Source: CAYSRM01 sp964543205 (GTDB lineage Bacteria; Verrucomicrobiota; Kiritimatiellia; UBA8416; CAYSRM01). From it: DNA of 16,701 bases. The notes under the pieces were generated by a model, which saw only the letters and a list, made by a program, of their open reading frames with translations, made no database searches and had not been told where the DNA came from. Shown here in pieces: positions 15,512 through 16,701 of the stretch. The translations under genes and the position numbers were made by a program. The DNA lies in NCBI GenBank assembly GCA_964543205.1, contig CAZIXB010000025.1, positions 1 to 16,701 of the forward strand, written 5' to 3'. Position 1 is the stretch's first letter. Each line of letters starts with the position of its first letter.

Positions 15512-16483
15512 CTAGAAGCGCCCCACTGGCGTCACTGAAGGCACCGTAGTAGTAGTTGTCGTGGTTGTAGTGGAAGTTGTTGTTGTCACTACTGTAACTC
15601 CCTGGCCTGTTGTAGTAGTGGTTTCACCGGTTTCTTCTTCCTCAACCACAACTTCAGGTTTTTCCGGCAGCAATTCTTCTGGAACATCGGTCAGCGCATC
15701 TGCCTCGACTTTATGAGTAATGGATTCCTGAAGCTCTCCGTCAGGTGAAACCAGGACAGTTGTCACCAGTAGATATTTCCCGTCGGGCGACCATCTCTGA
15801 TGAATCTTAAAAGTTGCTCCCGGTTCAGTATCAACAATTCTGGGTTCGCCGTTTTCGTCCCGGATTTCTACCTTGTATTTTCCTTTCAGATTGCGCAGCC
15901 GTATAAAGCTCATGTCGCTGGAAGCGGCGATGGATACGCTTCCGTCCTTGACCAGCTCTGGCACAGTAAAATGTTCGCCCCATACTTTGATTATTCCTTT
16001 GCTGACAAGAAAAGCTGCAATTTTAAGGTCTTGTTCCACCTGCACGGCAACTGTGAATCTGGTACCCGGAGCGTCGCATATGGATGTTGGGGTCATAACC
16101 TGTATCTTGTTGCCGGTCTCTTTGAGCTCTTCATCGAGGGTCACTTCAATCTTTCCTACATCAAGGAGAAGACGTTTCAGCTTTTTGTTTTTAGAGTCTT
16201 CGGCAAGTTCAAGTGTTGTATTTGCCATAACCTTGCACGTGTTGTTTTTTGAAAACTCAAGATGAACAACAGTTTCAGCGCCAGTTTTGAGAATAGTTCC
16301 GTATGGGTATGCTCTATTTTGCATTGCAGTCACAAACGAACGTGAGTCCGGAGTTTTCACCTGACACTTTCCGTTATACTGCTTCAGCAGGAAAACCGGT
16401 TCAAATGGCTCAGCAGCCATTGTAAAGCCGACCATTGCAAACGTGGATAAAATAGCTGCTGCACAATAAAAAAAGCGTTTCAT
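15512..16483 (-). CDS. secreted FecR-domain protein with Thr-rich C-terminus
   Basis: 323 residues from the ATG at 16483, which has GGAGG 11 nt upstream; an open extension to 16579 is rejected. The signal peptide is MKRFFYCAAAILSTFAMVGF with cleavage near TMAA-EPF. A FecR-type domain covers about 58-145: YPYGTILKTGAETVVHLEF (60-78), then LLLDVGKIEVTL and VMTPTSICDAPGTRFTV (129-145). Here it is not attached to a sigma-regulator membrane helix, so it is a soluble periplasmic or surface protein rather than a classical anti-sigma factor. Residues 200-260 are beta-rich (KYKVEIRDENGEP, SPDGKYLLVTTVLVSPDGE), 270-287 are Pro/Glu-rich, and 288-313 consist largely of Thr, ending VPSVTPVGRF. No sigma factor or TonB receptor gene is adjacent. 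A good promoter and terminator flank it, so it is probably monocistronic. Function unknown; such domains are often read as binding or scaffold modules. Confidence 0.8.
   Translation of the reverse strand: MKRFFYCAAAILSTFAMVGFTMAAEPFEPVFLLKQYNGKCQVKTPDSRSFVTAMQNRAYPYGTILKTGAETVVHLEFSKNNTCKVMANTTLELAEDSKNKKLKRLLLDVGKIEVTLDEELKETGNKIQVMTPTSICDAPGTRFTVAVQVEQDLKIAAFLVSKGIIKVWGEHFTVPELVKDGSVSIAASSDMSFIRLRNLKGKYKVEIRDENGEPRIVDTEPGATFKIHQRWSPDGKYLLVTTVLVSPDGELQESITHKVEADALTDVPEELLPEKPEVVVEEEETGETTTTTGQGVTVVTTTTSTTTTTTTTTVPSVTPVGRF
15545..15622 (-). repeat. ACN triplet tract encoding poly-Thr
   Basis: Two runs of Thr codons near the 3' end of the FecR-domain gene: 5 in 15608-15622 and 13 of 14 in 15545-15586, the exception being one Ser. 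ACA, ACT, ACC and ACG are mixed, so the tract is conserved more as protein than as a pure DNA microsatellite. Confidence 0.8.
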
Positions 16484-16549
16484 AATCTGATTTGCCTCCG
16501 CTCCTGCTAAGGTTTTAGTCTGGTTAAAATAAATTTTCGACCTTGTGTA

Positions 16550-16579
16550 AAGATATGTCCAGTAAGGCTTAAAGGTCAA
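16550..16579 (-). promoter_or_regulatory. sigma70-like promoter of the FecR-domain gene
   Basis: On the minus strand TTGACC (16579-16574), 18-nt spacer, TATCTT (16555-16550). Transcription would start near 16543, with a leader of about 60 nt before the ATG at 16483. The -35 matches consensus at 5 of 6 positions. Confidence 0.5.
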
Positions 16580-16596
16580 GCTTTTTCTAGCCTACA

Positions 16597-16610
16597 ATTA
16601 AGCGCTTAAT
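16597..16610. promoter_or_regulatory. 14-bp palindrome upstream of the FecR-domain promoter, possible operator
   Basis: ATTAAGCGCTTAAT is a perfect palindrome. Its centre lies about 60 bp upstream of the predicted transcription start, a usual place for an activator. It also touches the stop codon of the preceding gene (16610-16612). It has no loop or U-run, so a terminator is less likely. Confidence 0.35.
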
Positions 16611-16701
16611 CAGCGAATTGTAATCACCGTCCCTGATGGAGGTTCAACCATCAGCAGGCCGCCGTCTGATGTTCCGTCCAGGTCTTTGAGCTGCCAGACA
16701 T
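16610..16701 (-). CDS. C-terminal end of an unidentified protein (partial)
   Basis: The last 29 codons of a minus-strand gene entering from the right edge, with TGA at 16612-16610. The peptide begins VWQLKDLDGTSDGGLLMVEP and ends GTVITIR. It is the only frame open across this edge that ends in a plausible C-terminus. It is too short to assign. The FecR-domain gene begins 126 nt further on and has its own promoter. Confidence 0.5.
   Translation of the reverse strand, partial: VWQLKDLDGTSDGGLLMVEPPSGTVITIR

Noticed and set aside
16484..16579. N-terminal extension of the FecR-domain protein
   Set aside because: The ATG at 16483 has a strong GGAGG and starts a signal peptide, while the extension covers the promoter.
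1..16701. CRISPR array, tRNA or rRNA genes
   Set aside because: No regularly spaced repeats and no tRNA or rRNA signature were seen on either strand.

Overview
The window reads as a chromosomal stretch of a Gram-negative bacterium. Several products carry Sec signal peptides or single membrane anchors, one looks like a small outer-membrane beta-barrel, and there are Deg-type periplasmic proteases and a SurA/PpiD-like chaperone. The combination of a Deg9-like protease, an isolated secreted FecR-domain protein, a type-2 isoleucyl-tRNA synthetase and a tiny protein starting MGIYDREYMR fits the PVC superphylum (Kiritimatiellota/Lentisphaerota/Verrucomicrobiota-like). That placement is an inference from gene content only. 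No rRNA, tRNA, CRISPR array or complete insertion sequence was seen.

Layout. Positions 1-4962 hold a compact minus-strand cluster, in transcription order: a membrane-anchored helical-repeat protein (4962-4015), a membrane-anchored periplasmic protein (4097-3105), an ABC ATPase (3102-2332), a ~12-TM ABC exporter subunit (2360-696) and the start of a PAS plus histidine-kinase-like protein (622 to the edge). In the last of these the phospho-accepting histidine is replaced by arginine. Overlaps and very short gaps suggest one operon, here read as an export or envelope-maintenance system of unknown substrate. Positions 5193-8158 hold two tandem Deg proteases coupled by an ATGA overlap: the first has an intact His-Asp-Ser triad, the second has lost the His and the Ser and should be a pseudoprotease.

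Positions 8165-8872 contain a 43-aa plus-strand small protein gene. Its stop codon overlaps the stop of a convergent gene for a small secreted, barrel-like protein. ileS (type 2, HYGH/KMSKR) runs rightward from 9031 to 12168 and ends 2 nt from the convergent deoB (phosphopentomutase). deoB lies 86 nt downstream of a PpiD/SurA-like chaperone gene that has no visible parvulin domain (15109-13439).

Positions 15110-15511 are non-coding. They hold a ~181-bp element with 20-bp terminal inverted repeats and a palindrome at its centre (candidate MITE/fold-back element), and a long hairpin followed by seven U that probably terminates the fecR transcript. The window ends with a secreted FecR-domain protein with a Thr-rich tail (16483-15512), its likely sigma70-type promoter with a 14-bp palindrome about 60 bp upstream of the predicted start of transcription, and the last 29 codons of another minus-strand gene.

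The most interesting items are the active/inactive Deg pair, the ABC export operon ending in a degenerate histidine kinase, the unlisted 43-aa protein with its own promoter, and the two structured elements in the 15.1-15.4 kb gap.
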